NCBI GenBank assembly: GCA_001464965.1
Contig: LNEJ01000047.1
Location: 1-37,309, forward strand
From: Gammaproteobacteria bacterium Ga0074134
GTDB taxonomy: Bacteria > Pseudomonadota > Gammaproteobacteria > Ga0077554 > Ga007554
Direction of reading: 5' to 3'
DNA length: 37,309 nt
How positions within the stretch are numbered: the stretch's first letter is position 1; each line of letters starts with the position of its first letter. The position numbers and the translations under genes were made by a program. Below the pieces are notes generated by a model. It worked only from the letters and a program-made list of their open reading frames with translations. It had not been told where the DNA came from and did not search any database. Positions 7,022 through 15,674 of the stretch are shown one piece after another.

Positions 7022-8341
7022 ATGAGTCAAGACGATCCGTTTGCGTCCTCAGATTCCGACCGAACGATAATCATGCCTTCGCCCGGGGGACGTGCCGCGC
7101 CGCCTGTACAACCCACCCAAACGTGGCAAACAACCGCACCCACCGACGCGGTACAAGTGGGGAGTGGCGCGGCAGCGCCCGTTGCGGGCCTGAATCCTTT
7201 GATCGCGGCCGCCAACCCTTTACTCAACATCGTGCCGCAACTGCGCGCCACCATGCAGCACACGGACCCGTCAGGGTTACGCGATTACCTGGCACAAAAT
7301 ATCAAAGGGTTTGAAGCTCGCGCCAGGGCAGCGGGCATCGCCTCCGAAAAAATCATCGCCGCGCGCTATGCACTTTGTACGCTGCTAGATGAGACCGCCG
7401 CCTCCACACCTTGGGGCAGTGGTTCCGGCATGTGGGCACAGCACAGCCTTCTTGTTATGTTTCACAGCGAAACTTGGGGCGGCGAAAAGTTTTTTCAATT
7501 GCTGGCTAAGCTGGCCGAAAATCCCAAAGCCAACCGTGATCTATTAGAGCTCATGTACGTCTGTCTCACCATGGGTTTCGAAGGCCGTTATCGTGTCATT
7601 GACAATGGCAAAGCCCACCTCGATGCGTTGCGCGAACGACTCGCACAGATGCTTCGTAAAGAACAAGGCGAGTATGAGCGCGATCTGTCGCCGCACTGGC
7701 AAGCCGCTTCCGTCCCACGCTCCAATATATTGGCGGTGTTGCCTTTGTGGGTTACGATCTCCGCCTGCGGGCTAATCATGATGGCTGCATACTTGAGCTT
7801 CAGTTATCTCATCAACAGCGCTTCCGATCCTGTGTTTACACAGATACAGTCGATACGCGTCAAGGCTCCCGTGCCCACACCCGCGCCACCGCCGGCGACT
7901 CAACCGCGACTTGCCGGCTTTCTCGCCAATGAGATTCAGGAAGGTCTGGTGGCTGCACGCGATGAGAATGGGCGCAGCATAGTTACTTTGCGCGGCGACG
8001 GGCTGTTCATGCCCGGCAGCTCGACCATTTCACCTAGCTTCCTGCCGGTTGTGACGCGTATCGCAGAAGCGCTTAACGCTGTACCCGGGCAGGTGCAAAT
8101 CACCGGCCACACAGATAATCAACCCATACATTCGGCACGATTCCCTTCCAACTGGCATCTATCGCAAGCACGCGCCCAGTCTGTGATGCAGCTTCTCGCC
8201 GAAAAGGTGATGCCAGCTAGCCGCCTCAGCGCAGAAGGCCGCGCCGAAGCGGAACCCCTGGCACCGAATGACACGCCAGCGAACCGGGCGCGCAATCGCC
8301 GTGTGGAGATCACGCTTTTCGTCTCCCATGCCGGAAGATAG
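7022..8341 (+). CDS. tssL: T6SS inner-membrane protein TssL with peptidoglycan-binding (OmpA-like) domain
   Basis: The product has 439 residues. Residues 1-55 are low-complexity and proline-rich. Residues 58-232 form the cytoplasmic DotU/IcmH helical domain, including LCTLLDETAASTPWG and the GFEGRYRV block. A single membrane segment spans about 236-264 (LPLWVTISACGLIMMAAYL), followed by a proline-rich linker. Residues 318-433 form an OmpA/MotB-type domain with TGHTDNQPI and NRARNRRVEI, expected to bind peptidoglycan. This is the evolved TssL form, so the complex anchors itself to the cell wall without a separate TagL. TssL recruits TssK and the baseplate to the TssM/TssJ core. The start ATG lacks a good ribosome site. 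Confidence 0.95.
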   Translation: MSQDDPFASSDSDRTIIMPSPGGRAAPPVQPTQTWQTTAPTDAVQVGSGAAAPVAGLNPLIAAANPLLNIVPQLRATMQHTDPSGLRDYLAQNIKGFEARARAAGIASEKIIAARYALCTLLDETAASTPWGSGSGMWAQHSLLVMFHSETWGGEKFFQLLAKLAENPKANRDLLELMYVCLTMGFEGRYRVIDNGKAHLDALRERLAQMLRKEQGEYERDLSPHWQAASVPRSNILAVLPLWVTISACGLIMMAAYLSFSYLINSASDPVFTQIQSIRVKAPVPTPAPPPATQPRLAGFLANEIQEGLVAARDENGRSIVTLRGDGLFMPGSSTISPSFLPVVTRIAEALNAVPGQVQITGHTDNQPIHSARFPSNWHLSQARAQSVMQLLAEKVMPASRLSAEGRAEAEPLAPNDTPANRARNRRVEITLFVSHAGR

Positions 8342-8386
8342 CCCTTTTCGGAACGGCTTTGCATCTAAGAACAAGAGACTGAGTGG

Positions 8387-11300
8387 ATGAAGAAGGTTTT
8401 GAAATTCATATTTAATCGGTGGACCATGACGGTCCTCGGTTTGATCGCTATCAGCCTGCTGATCTGGTTCGTCGGGCCATTGATCGCGCTCGCGGACTAC
8501 CACCCGCTGGAATCGAGCACGGTGCGCTGGATCCTCATCGCACTCATCATCCTCTTCTATGTTGGCAAACTCGCGTGGGGGGTCATCAAGGCAAAGCGTT
8601 TAAATACGCGCCTCATGGACAGCCTTCTACGACAGATGCCCGCCCAACCGCAACCTGCAGACAGTCCTGGGGCTAAAGAAGTGACGTTGCTACGCAAACG
8701 CTTCGAAGAAGCGGTGGCGGTACTGAAACAGGCTGATCTCGGTGGCCGGGGCAAAAAATCGGCGATAGCCACACTAACCCGCCAGCAGTATGTCTATCAG
8801 CTTCCTTGGTATATTTTCATAGGCGCGCCCGGCTCGGGAAAAACAACAGCACTCATCAACTCCGGACTGAAATTTCCGCTTGCTGAACGTTTCGGCCAGG
8901 AGGTCATACGCGGTATCGGCGGCACGCGCAATTGCGATTGGTGGTTCACCGACGAAGCCGTGCTGCTTGATACCGCAGGCCGTTACACCACCCAGGAAAG
9001 CAATCAGGAAATAGATAGCGCAGCGTGGGCGGGCTTTTTGCAGCTCTTAAAAAAATATCGCCCGCGCCGCCCGATCAATGGCGCCATTGTCACGGTGAGC
9101 GTATCCGACCTGCTGCAGCAAAGCCCTGCTCAGCGTGAAGCGCAAGCAAACGCGCTACGTAAGCGCATTCAGGAACTACACCAGGAGCTTAACATCCGTT
9201 TCCCCCTGTATGTTCTGGTTACCAAGGCCGATCTGCTTGCCGGGTTCATGGAATTCTTTGGCGAATACGGCAGGGAAGAACGCGCCCAAGTATGGGGCGC
9301 ATCTTTCTCACTCATCGAGAATCAAGCAGGCACACCATCATTCGCCAATTTCATTGCTGAGTTCACAGCGCTTGAGCAGCGGCTCAATGACCGGCTGATC
9401 GACCGACTCCAGCAAGAAAGGGATCCGCAAAAGCGCGCACTCATCTACACTTTTCCGCAGCAGTTCAGCAGCATGAAGGAGGCTCTTGGCGATTTTCTAG
9501 GCCAGGTATTTTCGCCATCGCGCTTCGAACAACAGCCGTTGCTGCGTGGTGTCTATTTCACCAGCGGCACGCAGGAAGGAAACCCTATCGATCGCGTGAT
9601 GGGCAACCTCGCACGGGCTTTGCACCTGGATCGGAAACTGCTCACGCCCAACAAACCGAGCGGCAAGAGCTTTTTTCTCACGCGACTGGTAAAGGATGTC
9701 ATTTTACAGGAATCCGGACTCGCCGGTACCAACTTGCGCTGGGAGCGCCGACGGAAGGTTATTCAATGGGCCGCATTCGCGGTTGCCGGGCTGGTGACGG
9801 TCGGCGCAGTCGCAGTATGGACCGTGAGCTATTCACGTAATAAGGCGTATGTTGCCGAGGTGAAAAACAAAATACCAGCGGTGTCCAAACAGGTCGAGGG
9901 ATTAGCTGTTACCCAGGGTATAGACGTGGTGGGCTTGCTGCCAGCAATCCAATCGGTCCGTTCGCTTAACAGCACCGCCACCGTCAACGGGGACAAGGCG
10001 CCTTTGTCCATGGAATTCGGCCTTTATCAGGGCGACAAACTGGCGGCCGCGTCAAACAGCGCCTATCAGCGGTTGTTGCAGGACGCATTTCTGCCCCGGC
10101 TTGCGCTACGCATAGAATACCAGCTTCGCACCAGCGGGCAGAGCAACCCGGAGTTCTTGTACGAAGGGCTAAAGGCCTACATCATGCTAAATCAACCAGA
10201 GCACTTCAACCCTGTTGCGCTGAAGGCATTTATCACCGCCGATTGGGAAGCCAGCCTGCCACGGGAAGTCACTGTCGAGCAGCGCAAAGAACTCGAGTCT
10301 CACCTCGATAATCTGCTGGGTCACAGTCAGATGTCTTCACCCATACCTGTCGATGCGCAGTTGATCGCCAACGTACGCAATACTGTCGCCCAGACGCCGA
10401 TTGCACAGCGTATCTATAACCGGCTGAAGCGACAAGGCGTAGGCGCCGATATGCCGGAATTCACCATCGCCAAAACCGCAGGACCCTCTGCTTCGCTGGT
10501 TTTTACCCGTACCAGTGGGCGTCCACTCACCGAGGGTGTGCCGGGCCTATACAGCTATGACGGTTACTACAAGGGCTTCGTCAAAGCTTCAGAGGAAGTC
10601 ACCAAGCAGCTGGCGGACGAAGAGAGTTGGGTTCTTGGCCTGGAGAAGAAAGACCAGGGTGGACTCCCCAATTCACAGGCAAAAACGCGCTTGATCGATG
10701 AAGTCCGTCGCTTGTATCTCCAGGACTATGCACATATCTGGGAAACATTCATAAACGACATCAAACTGGTCCATGCTAGTAACCTGCAACAGAGCATTCA
10801 ATCGGCACGCCTGCTCTCTGCTGCAGACTCGCCCCTTCCGGTGTTATTGCGCGCTATTGTAAAAGAAGTGACGCTTGTCAAAATAGATGATGCCGACAAG
10901 ACCGTAGTCGACAAAGCAACTGACGAGGTGGAGAGCACCCGAAAAAAGCTGATGAAGCTGTTCGGCCAAACTAGTGAGCAAACTCCCACGGCCACAGCTG
11001 TTTCCCGCCCCGAAAGTATTGTTGATGATCGCTTCGAAGGATTGCGCCGTATGGTGCGCTCCCCTGCCCCCGGCCAACCCGCGCCGATCGACGCGACAAC
11101 CGCACTGGTTAACGAATTGTATACGCTGCTCACCGCGACGGAAGCGGCAGTAAAAGGCGGTGCCGCTCCGCCACAGAGCGAGGTTCCCACCAAAATCAAG
11201 GCAGAAGCTGGGCGTCTGCCGGAGCCAATACGGTCGATACTGACCACACTTACGGCAAGCGGTACCAGCCAGGCGCTGGGAGTGACGAGGGAAAATTTGA

Positions 11301-11992
11301 GCCAATCCCTCGGCGCGACCATCGGTGAGTTCTGCAGCAAGGCCATTGATGGACGTTACCCCTTCACCAAAACGAGCGCGCGTGACGTCACCCAGGATGA
11401 TTTTGCACGGCTGTTCGCTCCAGGCGGACTCATGGACGAATTCTTCGAGAAAAATCTTGCGCAGTACGTCGACACATCGACACATCCGTGGAGTTTCCGT
11501 CAGATTGGCGGTGCCAGCATGGGTGGTGCGTCGGCGACACTACAGGAGTTCTACCGCGCGCGGATCATCCGGGATGTATTCTTCCGGGGCGGCCGCGTGC
11601 CAGGCATTCGCCTTGACTTCAAACCGCTCGAAATGGACGATTCGATTACGCAATTCATCCTCGACGTTGATGGCCAACTGGTGAAATATAGCCACGGCCC
11701 GCAGATACCGATGTCCGCGCAGTGGCCCGGCCCGCGCGGCAGCACACAGGTGCGTTCACAGGTTTCTCCGGCCAGTGCAAGCGGCACCTCCGGTCAGGTG
11801 TTTGAAGGTCCGTGGGCGCTATTTCGCATGCTCGACCGGGCACAGATCACTCCGACATCGCAGCCGGAGAAATTTATAGTCGCTTTCAATATCGAAGGAC
11901 GAAAAGCTCGGTTCGAGGTCATGACCAGCAGCGTGCAAAATCCCTTTCGTTTGCGTGAACTCGAGCAATTCCGCTGCCCAGGACGCCTGTAA
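8387..11992 (+). CDS. tssM: T6SS membrane core protein TssM (IcmF)
   Basis: The product has 1,201 residues, typical for TssM. Two N-terminal membrane segments (about 15-36 and 47-65) are followed by a cytoplasmic NTPase-like domain with an intact Walker A (GAPGSGKTT, 146-154) and a Walker B-like LLDTAGRY (193-200). A third membrane segment lies near 454-480 (VIQWAAFAVAGLVTVGAV). The large periplasmic part then continues to the C-terminus, whose beta-rich end contacts TssJ; near it are LEFRCPGRL-like terminal residues usual for IcmF C-domains. Many TssM proteins have lost the P-loop, but here it is complete, so nucleotide binding is possible. The stop overlaps the tagF start (TAATG), indicating translational coupling. 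Confidence 0.97.
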   Translation: MKKVLKFIFNRWTMTVLGLIAISLLIWFVGPLIALADYHPLESSTVRWILIALIILFYVGKLAWGVIKAKRLNTRLMDSLLRQMPAQPQPADSPGAKEVTLLRKRFEEAVAVLKQADLGGRGKKSAIATLTRQQYVYQLPWYIFIGAPGSGKTTALINSGLKFPLAERFGQEVIRGIGGTRNCDWWFTDEAVLLDTAGRYTTQESNQEIDSAAWAGFLQLLKKYRPRRPINGAIVTVSVSDLLQQSPAQREAQANALRKRIQELHQELNIRFPLYVLVTKADLLAGFMEFFGEYGREERAQVWGASFSLIENQAGTPSFANFIAEFTALEQRLNDRLIDRLQQERDPQKRALIYTFPQQFSSMKEALGDFLGQVFSPSRFEQQPLLRGVYFTSGTQEGNPIDRVMGNLARALHLDRKLLTPNKPSGKSFFLTRLVKDVILQESGLAGTNLRWERRRKVIQWAAFAVAGLVTVGAVAVWTVSYSRNKAYVAEVKNKIPAVSKQVEGLAVTQGIDVVGLLPAIQSVRSLNSTATVNGDKAPLSMEFGLYQGDKLAAASNSAYQRLLQDAFLPRLALRIEYQLRTSGQSNPEFLYEGLKAYIMLNQPEHFNPVALKAFITADWEASLPREVTVEQRKELESHLDNLLGHSQMSSPIPVDAQLIANVRNTVAQTPIAQRIYNRLKRQGVGADMPEFTIAKTAGPSASLVFTRTSGRPLTEGVPGLYSYDGYYKGFVKASEEVTKQLADEESWVLGLEKKDQGGLPNSQAKTRLIDEVRRLYLQDYAHIWETFINDIKLVHASNLQQSIQSARLLSAADSPLPVLLRAIVKEVTLVKIDDADKTVVDKATDEVESTRKKLMKLFGQTSEQTPTATAVSRPESIVDDRFEGLRRMVRSPAPGQPAPIDATTALVNELYTLLTATEAAVKGGAAPPQSEVPTKIKAEAGRLPEPIRSILTTLTASGTSQALGVTRENLSQSLGATIGEFCSKAIDGRYPFTKTSARDVTQDDFARLFAPGGLMDEFFEKNLAQYVDTSTHPWSFRQIGGASMGGASATLQEFYRARIIRDVFFRGGRVPGIRLDFKPLEMDDSITQFILDVDGQLVKYSHGPQIPMSAQWPGPRGSTQVRSQVSPASASGTSGQVFEGPWALFRMLDRAQITPTSQPEKFIVAFNIEGRKARFEVMTSSVQNPFRLRELEQFRCPGRL

Positions 11993-12714
11993 TGACTGAC
12001 CACGGACCGCTCATCGCCGGCTGGCACGGCAAGATTCCATCACTTGGCGATTTCGCTTCCCGCCGCCTCCCACAAAACTTCGTTAATACTTGGGATTTGT
12101 GGCTGCAGCACGCCATGGCAACGAGCCGCGCGCACTTGGGCGAGAAATGGCTCGACCTTTATCTCACAAGCCCGATATGGCGTTTTGCGCTCATGCCCGG
12201 CATCTGTGGTGGGAGCATATGGGCCGGTATACTCATGTCGAGTGTTGATAAGGTCGGCCGCTATTTCCCGCTGACCATCGCTGTGCGGCTCGATCCGCAT
12301 CCGGAGGCAACGGCAGCCGTCTTTTCCGCACACGATTGGTACGCCTCATTGGAACGTCTCTCGCTGGCAATGCTGAACATCGACGCATCGTTGGAGGATC
12401 TAGAGCGAAGCTTGTCAGAGAACCCGTTTCCATCATCACAGGCAAATCTCTCAAACAGCGACGCACAAGAACTCGCAACGTGGTGGCAAACGGGATCCGC
12501 TACTCCTAAGACGCTTCAGCTACCGATGCTAAACTCATTAACGGACTTGTTGGACGCAATGGGGCGAGACCTGCTTACCGCAACCGGATTCGGCAAGAGC
12601 CTTTGGTGGACATCTATGGCAGAGTCAGATGTAGCGCAATTGCATTGCTTTTCCGGGCTCCCGCCAGAAGATTATTTTGCCATCCTGCTCGAAGGTATTG
12701 CGCCACAAATATAG
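11992..12714 (+). CDS. tagF: T6SS accessory protein TagF (ImpM)
   Basis: The product has 240 residues of the TagF/ImpM family. The N-terminal signature is GWHGKIPSLGDFASRRLP followed by FVNTWDLWLQHAM. Further conserved-looking elements are the SPIWRFAL and GRYFPLTIA phrases. In Pseudomonas and Agrobacterium systems TagF is a post-translational repressor of the T6SS and works in the same pathway as the PpkA/PppA/Fha phosphorylation switch. It is soluble and cytoplasmic. The ATG shares its A with the tssM stop. It is the last intact gene of this plus-strand run; the ppkA remnant follows 44 bases later. Confidence 0.92.
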   Translation: MTDHGPLIAGWHGKIPSLGDFASRRLPQNFVNTWDLWLQHAMATSRAHLGEKWLDLYLTSPIWRFALMPGICGGSIWAGILMSSVDKVGRYFPLTIAVRLDPHPEATAAVFSAHDWYASLERLSLAMLNIDASLEDLERSLSENPFPSSQANLSNSDAQELATWWQTGSATPKTLQLPMLNSLTDLLDAMGRDLLTATGFGKSLWWTSMAESDVAQLHCFSGLPPEDYFAILLEGIAPQI

Positions 12715-12758
12715 CGCCGACGGTGGCGAAAAGGGGCAATTCATAGCACACTAACCAC

Positions 12759-12900
12759 ATGAAAACGACCTTGCCGCCGAACAACAGCGCTGTACAGCCA
12801 AAATGCTTTGCCCATTGGGACAACGCTGGGCGAATTTGAGATCACATGCCTCATCGGTGAAGGCGGCTTCGGCATCGTTTATCTCGCTTACGACCGTTCA
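12759..12900 (+). pseudogene. ppkA: Remnant of T6SS Ser/Thr kinase gene ppkA (first ~47 codons)
   Basis: From the ATG at 12759 the frame reads MKTTLPPNNSAVQP. One extra A in the AAAA run near 12803-12806 then shifts the frame, and the match resumes as NALPIGTTLGEFEITCLIGE and GGFGIVYLAYDRS. This is the canonical N-terminus of T6SS PpkA kinases up to and including the glycine-rich ATP loop. After DRS (about 12900) kinase similarity ends abruptly, and the sequence becomes the 3' flank of pppA, which is on the other strand. The catalytic lysine, HRD and DFG motifs are all absent, so no kinase can be made. The position directly after tagF is where ppkA often lies in related loci. Confidence 0.8.
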
Positions 12901-12929
12901 CCTCATGGCAATCCAACCTCCTTCATCAG

Positions 12930-13679
12930 CTATGGCATCTCCATAGGATCACTACACCAGACTGCAATTGCGGAATAGTTGTCCTGCCCCTTGTGTCCAC
13001 GTTCGAGCACCTGGCTCTCCAGTGCTCGTAACCAGTCCGCCGCCGATGCTGACGCGCCAAGCGTCCGCTCCATGTCGTCCTCTTCCACATACTCCCAAAG
13101 CCCGTCACTACACAATAGAAAAACATCACCATCCTGTATCTGAAACTTTATTGGTTCTATGCACGGCTCGGAATGTTCGTCGCCAAGCGCGGCGAACAAC
13201 TTGTTGCGCAGCGGCGAGGTGCGCACGTCCTTGGGTTGCATATACCCTGCGTCGACCATGTTCTGCAAAACGCTGTGATCGCGTGTTTGCATGATGATAT
13301 TCCCCTGCCGGAAACAATACAGGCGCGAATCACCAATATGCCCCCAGATCGCCGAACTCTGCTCGGTATCAATGGCAAGAACTACGGCGGTGGCGCGCAT
13401 GCTCGCAAGCTGCGGGTCTTGGCGCTGCTCATGCATGATCGCGACATTGGCCGAACGCAGCGACGCCTCAATCGAGCGTGCGCTGCATTCGGGCGTTTCA
13501 CGGAACCAGTCGAGGGCATGCTGCACCACGAGCTTCGAGGCCACATCCCCACCATAATGTCCACCCAATCCATCGGACAAGACGCAAAAGCAAGCCTCTG
13601 GACTTGACCAAAAACCGCACGCGTCTTCGTTGACCTGACGTCCACCGACTTTGGAAAGCACCAATATTTCAAGTTGCAT
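12930..13679 (-). CDS. pppA: T6SS PP2C-type Ser/Thr phosphatase PppA
   Basis: The product has 249 residues and forms one PP2C domain. Metal-site residues are all visible: NED at 17-19, SDGLGGHYGG at 35-44, GDSRLY at 116-121, SDGLWE at 191-196 and DNYSAI at 233-238. There is no membrane segment. PppA removes the phosphate that PpkA places on the FHA protein and so switches the T6SS off. Its ATG lies 20 bases after the tagH stop on the same strand, so tagH and pppA form one operon. The cognate PpkA is broken on the opposite strand immediately beyond the pppA stop. Confidence 0.95.
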   Translation of the reverse strand: MQLEILVLSKVGGRQVNEDACGFWSSPEACFCVLSDGLGGHYGGDVASKLVVQHALDWFRETPECSARSIEASLRSANVAIMHEQRQDPQLASMRATAVVLAIDTEQSSAIWGHIGDSRLYCFRQGNIIMQTRDHSVLQNMVDAGYMQPKDVRTSPLRNKLFAALGDEHSEPCIEPIKFQIQDGDVFLLCSDGLWEYVEEDDMERTLGASASAADWLRALESQVLERGHKGQDNYSAIAVWCSDPMEMP

Positions 13680-13699
13680 GACAGCTACTCAGTGAGTTT

Positions 13700-15385
13700 T
13701 TAGCGCTTAACATTCTCATCATCCTGTTCGAGCTTGGCGACCTGCGCCTCGTATGCCCGCAGGAACTCCTTACCGAACAGCGCTTGAAAATCGTCTTCGG
13801 CTTCTTTCGATATGTCAGTGAAGCGCTCGGAGAACAGATCCCAGAGCTTCGATTTGCGGTGCATCGGCAACAGAGAATCGATCATCGTTTTTTGCGTAAG
13901 CCGCTGCTCCAGTTGTTCGGGGTTGAAGCGTTCCAACACACCGGCCAGCGCTGCGCGCATTCCCGCCATAAAGCCGAACTGGTGCGAACGCAGATCGTCG
14001 TAGGCGTCTTTCATGGCCTGCAGCGGCATCATGAAGCCATGCCCCTGTGGCGCAAGCAGATGGGAAAGCGCCACTTCCACGTTCGGCGAAAACTTGAGGG
14101 GATTGTTTTCGCGCGCCACTATCATGGTCATCTCGGCGCGCACCTCGCGTTTGGTGAGTGCCCGCGCGAGCAGAAGATCCAGCGTACCCTGCGCCGACTC
14201 GCGCAATAACTGCCCAAACAGGTTCATTGTCTGTGGCGTCAGTCCACCAGGAATATTGAGATTCGGCACGCCGGCTCCAGCAAGAAAAGCTCGCAACAAT
14301 TCATCGCGATTTTCAGGGTGAGACGAAGTCTCAACAGCAGGCATTGATGGCGATGGCGGTGGCGCAACCGTCATCGCCGGGGCAACCTCGGCAGGTTCGC
14401 TTGCGAACGGGCTTATGTTCATCCCGGGCGAAGCAGTGCTTTCGTGCTCCGCCTTTCGCCGATCGCCTTGCCTCCGTTCCCGCTCGTGCTTTGGCGATGG
14501 CACGATCACGGTCTTGATCTCACCACTCTTTCTATCTGGCTCCGCGCCTTCCCAGGAGAGCACCATGCCATAGGGTTCGGACGGTGCTGGCGGTTTATAG
14601 ATCTCCGCAGTGGGGGGTGCGGCAACGGGAGCAGCATGCTCGGACGTTGCTTTAGGAGGACTGTATGCACCGTACAGCTCAGGGACATCGTCACGTTGCG
14701 TATGGCCAGTGGCTGGCGTTGGCGCAGATGCTACGCCTAGCGCAACGAGCGGATCGACGCTGGTGCCCGCATTGGGTTGATTGAACGGCTCTGCGAGCGG
14801 ATTGCCGGGCCTGAACGGATCCGTACCCGCTTTGCCACCTAAGTCGAAAAGCTCATCTATGTTTTGATTCGATGCTGCCGTCCCAAGCCCAAGATTCAAT
14901 TCATCGGGCAGCCGAGGGATCGCTGCCGGAGCGATGCCCGCGAACAGATCGAAGTCCGGCGGAATAATATCCGAGGGGGTGGGAGCGGCAGGTACCGCAA
15001 ATGAATCGTCTACAGGCTTCACTGCGGTGGTAGGCGATGCCAGCCCTATCCCTTGCTTTGGTGCGGGCGAACTCTCGCTCAGCACCTGCATCGTGTAGCC
15101 TCCGATGCGAATCTCGTCACCTAGGGCGATTGGCGCTTCCTGCCCATTACCCAGAGGCCGACCATTCACGTAAACGGGGGTCGCGGTGCCAAGGTCACGG
15201 ATGACGTAACCGCCAGCACGAAATGCAATGGTGGCGTGTGTTCGGGAAACGTGCCGCTCGGGGTCAGGCAACACCAGAGCATTGCCTTCAGCACGTCCGA
15301 TATTGCCGCCCAGCTCGTTGAATTCAGCAGAGAACGGCTGCGGAAGCGGCAGGCCGTTATGGATTGCAACCTGGATACGGATCAT
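13700..15385 (-). CDS. tagH: T6SS-associated FHA-domain protein TagH (Fha)
   Basis: The product has 561 residues. The N-terminal FHA domain (about 25-105) has the phosphothreonine-binding signature GRAEGNALVLP, the core SRTHA and YVNGRPLG. A proline- and alanine-rich linker follows (about 110-350). The C-terminal domain (about 360-555) is the TagH-specific helical region with LLRAFLAGAG and a block containing NPLKFSP. Fha proteins are phosphorylated by PpkA, bind the phosphorylated form through the FHA domain and activate T6SS assembly. An ATG three codons upstream (15394) is possible, but AGGGAGA sits too close to it and at good distance from the ATG at 15385. pppA follows. Confidence 0.93.
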   Translation of the reverse strand: MIRIQVAIHNGLPLPQPFSAEFNELGGNIGRAEGNALVLPDPERHVSRTHATIAFRAGGYVIRDLGTATPVYVNGRPLGNGQEAPIALGDEIRIGGYTMQVLSESSPAPKQGIGLASPTTAVKPVDDSFAVPAAPTPSDIIPPDFDLFAGIAPAAIPRLPDELNLGLGTAASNQNIDELFDLGGKAGTDPFRPGNPLAEPFNQPNAGTSVDPLVALGVASAPTPATGHTQRDDVPELYGAYSPPKATSEHAAPVAAPPTAEIYKPPAPSEPYGMVLSWEGAEPDRKSGEIKTVIVPSPKHERERRQGDRRKAEHESTASPGMNISPFASEPAEVAPAMTVAPPPSPSMPAVETSSHPENRDELLRAFLAGAGVPNLNIPGGLTPQTMNLFGQLLRESAQGTLDLLLARALTKREVRAEMTMIVARENNPLKFSPNVEVALSHLLAPQGHGFMMPLQAMKDAYDDLRSHQFGFMAGMRAALAGVLERFNPEQLEQRLTQKTMIDSLLPMHRKSKLWDLFSERFTDISKEAEDDFQALFGKEFLRAYEAQVAKLEQDDENVKR

Positions 15386-15674
15386 AAACGCCATTCTCCC
15401 TTTGATGGCCTGTACAGCAGTATGGTTATCTTTAACTTTAGTATCATTATGGCATCAACACCGATGCTATGCGACACCCAGCTTCTTCGGCCACTAGATA
15501 AAGATGAGCCTGAAACCAGTCCAGACATACTTGGCAAAACACACAGCTAATGTGCTATAAAATCAAATAATTCCTGGTTGCTCGTAAAATTTTAGGAATG
15601 GGCTGTTTAGAGACTTGCATTATAAGGGTCGCACCCCCTGCGCCAGGGGCGCGTCATCCAAAGAGGAGAAAGCT

